Of a stretch of 6,537 bases of DNA, positions 5,722 to 6,537 are shown piece after piece (the stretch's first letter is position 1; every line of letters starts with the position of its first letter). The DNA is from Chloroflexota bacterium (lineage in GTDB: Bacteria; Chloroflexota; UBA6077; JACCZL01). Below the pieces are notes generated by a model, which worked only from the letters and a program-made list of their open reading frames with translations, was not told the DNA's origin and made no database searches. The translations under genes and the position numbers were made by a program. Where the stretch lies: the NCBI GenBank assembly GCA_013695975.1, contig JACCZL010000378.1:1-6537 (forward strand). The letters run 5' to 3'.

Positions 5722-5730
5722 TGCTACAGT
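5722..5730 (+). promoter_or_regulatory. Candidate extended -10 element for the small + gene
   Basis: TGCTACAGT is an extended -10 (TG-n-TACAGT). No convincing -35 precedes it. A start near 5737 would leave a short leader before the ATG at 5754 and would exclude the upstream in-frame ATGs at 5682 and 5721. Confidence 0.35.
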
Positions 5731-5753
5731 CCGGCCATGGGACGAGCTCGCGA

Positions 5754-6164
5754 ATGAGCGGAGCCGGCGGAGATCCAGCGGACCGGGTCATCCGTGAGTC
5801 GATCGCAGCCGGCCGAGCCGCGCCGCCTGAGGCCACCGAGCAAATCCTGGAGCGGATGGCGACGGCACCGTTCGAGCGCCAGGAGACGCCGGTGCGGAGC
5901 CTTGCCAGGATCGACCGCTATCTCGACCTCCTCGTCGCTGAATGGCTGGATATCCCCAAGCTGGCGGCGGAGTGGCCCACCTGGGAGCGCCACGCGCGGC
6001 TGGATTTCGTGCATGAGTGGCCGATCCAGGAAGACCGCCTGGCGCAGCTTCGCGACTGCGCCGGGCGTGGCCTGCTGACGCCGCCTCAGCGTGCGCGGTA
6101 TGAGACGTTACTGCGGCTCGTGGAGCAGCACCGTCCCACCCTGGCGACGCTGCTCGAGGGGTGA
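5754..6164 (+). CDS. Small hypothetical protein, helical, Trp-rich C-terminal half
   Basis: Encodes 136 aa if translation begins at the ATG at 5754; in-frame ATGs at 5682 and 5721 would add 24 or 11 poorly ordered residues (PVDRRRGLM). No start has a strong ribosome site, and 5754 is chosen because coding-like sequence begins there. Residues 8-40 form a helical segment (DPADRVIRESIAAG, EATEQILERMATAPFER). Residues 50-134 form a second part rich in Trp, Leu and Arg (EWLDIPKLAAEW, WERHARLDFVHEWPIQEDR, GLLTPPQRARYETLLRLVEQHRP). There is no signal peptide, membrane segment or catalytic motif. It is cytoplasmic, probably all-alpha, and of unknown function. I have an impression of similar small proteins in Chloroflexota genomes, but no name. 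It is the first gene to the right of the two insertion sequences, which may have replaced part of its upstream region. Confidence 0.7.
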   Translation: MSGAGGDPADRVIRESIAAGRAAPPEATEQILERMATAPFERQETPVRSLARIDRYLDLLVAEWLDIPKLAAEWPTWERHARLDFVHEWPIQEDRLAQLRDCAGRGLLTPPQRARYETLLRLVEQHRPTLATLLEG

Positions 6165-6166
6165 AC

Positions 6167-6419
6167 CCCAGCGGTGACGTGATCCGCGGCGTGGACTTCG
6201 GCCGGGAGCGCCGAGGCGTTGGTGTCGAGCAGCTCGACCGGGGCCGTGGTCGGCCGGCCGAGCAGGCCGAGCCAGGCCCGTGGATCGGCCAATGGATGCC
6301 TGATTCCAGTCGGGCAGTCCATCCCATTCCTGGACCGTGTTCGGCAGATCGGCCACCTCGGCCAGCAGGGATCGCAAGCCACTCTCGATGCGCTCGGCTA
6401 GCGCGGTGGTCGTAGCCAT
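6167..6419 (-). pseudogene. Frame-disrupted, possibly chimeric gene remnant (N-terminal helical part plus Rpn/PD-(D/E)XK-like fragment)
   Basis: The ATG at 6417-6419 has an excellent ribosome site (GGAGGGAGG, 7-base spacing). The first 41 codons look real (ALAERIESGLRSLLAEVADL, then PNTVQEWDGLPDW). In that frame the sequence then turns into Arg/Gly/Pro-rich nonsense to a stop at 6108-6110, inside the opposing gene. From 6298 the frame shifted by one base becomes coding-like, with nearly all third positions G or C: HPLADPRAWLGLLGRPTTAP, then VELLDTNASALPAEV, AADHVTAG, to about 6167. That second part resembles, from memory, the N-terminal region of Rpn/PD-(D/E)XK transposase-like proteins, which normally run on for 200 or more residues. 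So this is either a gene broken by a one-base change or a join of two truncated genes. It may still be translated as a 103 aa product. Confidence 0.5.
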
Positions 6420-6537
6420 CGCACATCCTCCCTCCGCGGGTCGCGCAGCGCCGCCAGGTCCTGCTCCGGCTGGAACGCCGTGACCCAGTGACCGGTCGCC
6501 AGACGGTAGTCTACCAGGACCCGGGGGAAACCGGCCG
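6398..6537 (-). CDS. C-terminal end of an unrecognised gene (5' partial, runs off right edge)
   Basis: An open minus-strand frame enters from the right edge (first full codon at 6535-6533) and stops at TAG 6398-6400, giving 45 residues. The sequence reads like protein (PRVLVDYRLATGHWVTAFQP, then EQDLAALRDPRREDVRW), with G or C at most third positions; the last few residues (LRPPR) are less typical. Its 3' end overlaps the start of the following minus-strand ORF (ATG at 6419) by 22 bp, and that gene's ribosome site lies inside it, so the two were probably an operon with translational coupling. I do not recognise the family. Only a C-terminal tail is visible, so no function is offered. Confidence 0.5.
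   Translation of the reverse strand, partial: AGFPRVLVDYRLATGHWVTAFQPEQDLAALRDPRREDVRWLRPPR
6427..6435 (-). promoter_or_regulatory. Strong ribosome binding site for the disrupted minus-strand gene
   Basis: GGAGGGAGG on the minus strand, 7 bases before the ATG at 6417-6419. It is the best Shine-Dalgarno in the window and the main reason to treat that ORF as a once-real gene. Confidence 0.65.

Noticed and set aside
5788..6426. 212-residue open frame on the minus strand
   Set aside because: It overlaps the + gene and the remnant, is low-complexity in Arg/Pro/Ser and has no supported ribosome site.
1..6537. CRISPR array or phage/defence system
   Set aside because: No spaced direct repeats and no nuclease, helicase, integrase or structural phage genes are visible.

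Overview
This is a GC-rich bacterial window (most codons end in G or C). It holds chromosomal housekeeping genes and a pair of insertion sequences. The sliding clamp gene (STRSTLPVLSNVLL near its start, HVIMPMH near its end) and the acetoin/branched-chain style E1-beta subunit look most like high-GC Chloroflexota (Thermomicrobia-like). That placement is from recollection of family style, not a search, and a planctomycete or another GC-rich phylum is not excluded.

Left part (1-1699): the 3' end of a thiamine-diphosphate 2-oxoacid dehydrogenase E1-beta gene on +, then a strong GC stem-loop. A small secreted or lipid-free exported acidic protein on - converges on that stem-loop. A ~326 bp intergenic region follows and carries the likely dnaN promoter.

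Centre (1700-3019): a complete dnaN (beta sliding clamp, 380 aa, GTG start with a good Shine-Dalgarno), followed by an intergenic region with a 16 bp palindrome and a long GC-rich terminator-like stem-loop.

Mobile block (3015-5608): two complete insertion sequences lie head to tail, both with transposases on -, between dnaN and the next + gene. Element A (about 3020-4476) is IS701-like. Element B (4479-5597) encodes a DDE_Tnp_1-type (IS4/IS5 superfamily) transposase, has 17 bp perfect terminal repeats and is flanked by an 8 bp duplication, GCCTAGCT. That duplication includes the last 6 bp of element A, so B inserted after A, straddling A's right tip. The displaced outer copy of A's own target repeat (CTAAG) is found beyond B. 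Removing both elements restores a simple dnaN-to-small-gene intergenic region.

Right part (5609-6537): a small + gene of unknown function (136 aa) meets a - strand region. That region holds the C-terminal end of an unrecognised gene running in from the right edge. It overlaps a well-started ORF (strong Shine-Dalgarno) whose reading frame breaks after about 41 codons and continues in another frame, with a segment resembling the start of Rpn/PD-(D/E)XK-type proteins. This looks like a decayed or recombined gene remnant.

I see no CRISPR array, tRNA, rRNA or defence system. The clearest new information is the order of the nested insertions, a strong hairpin just inside element B, and the chimeric remnant at the right.
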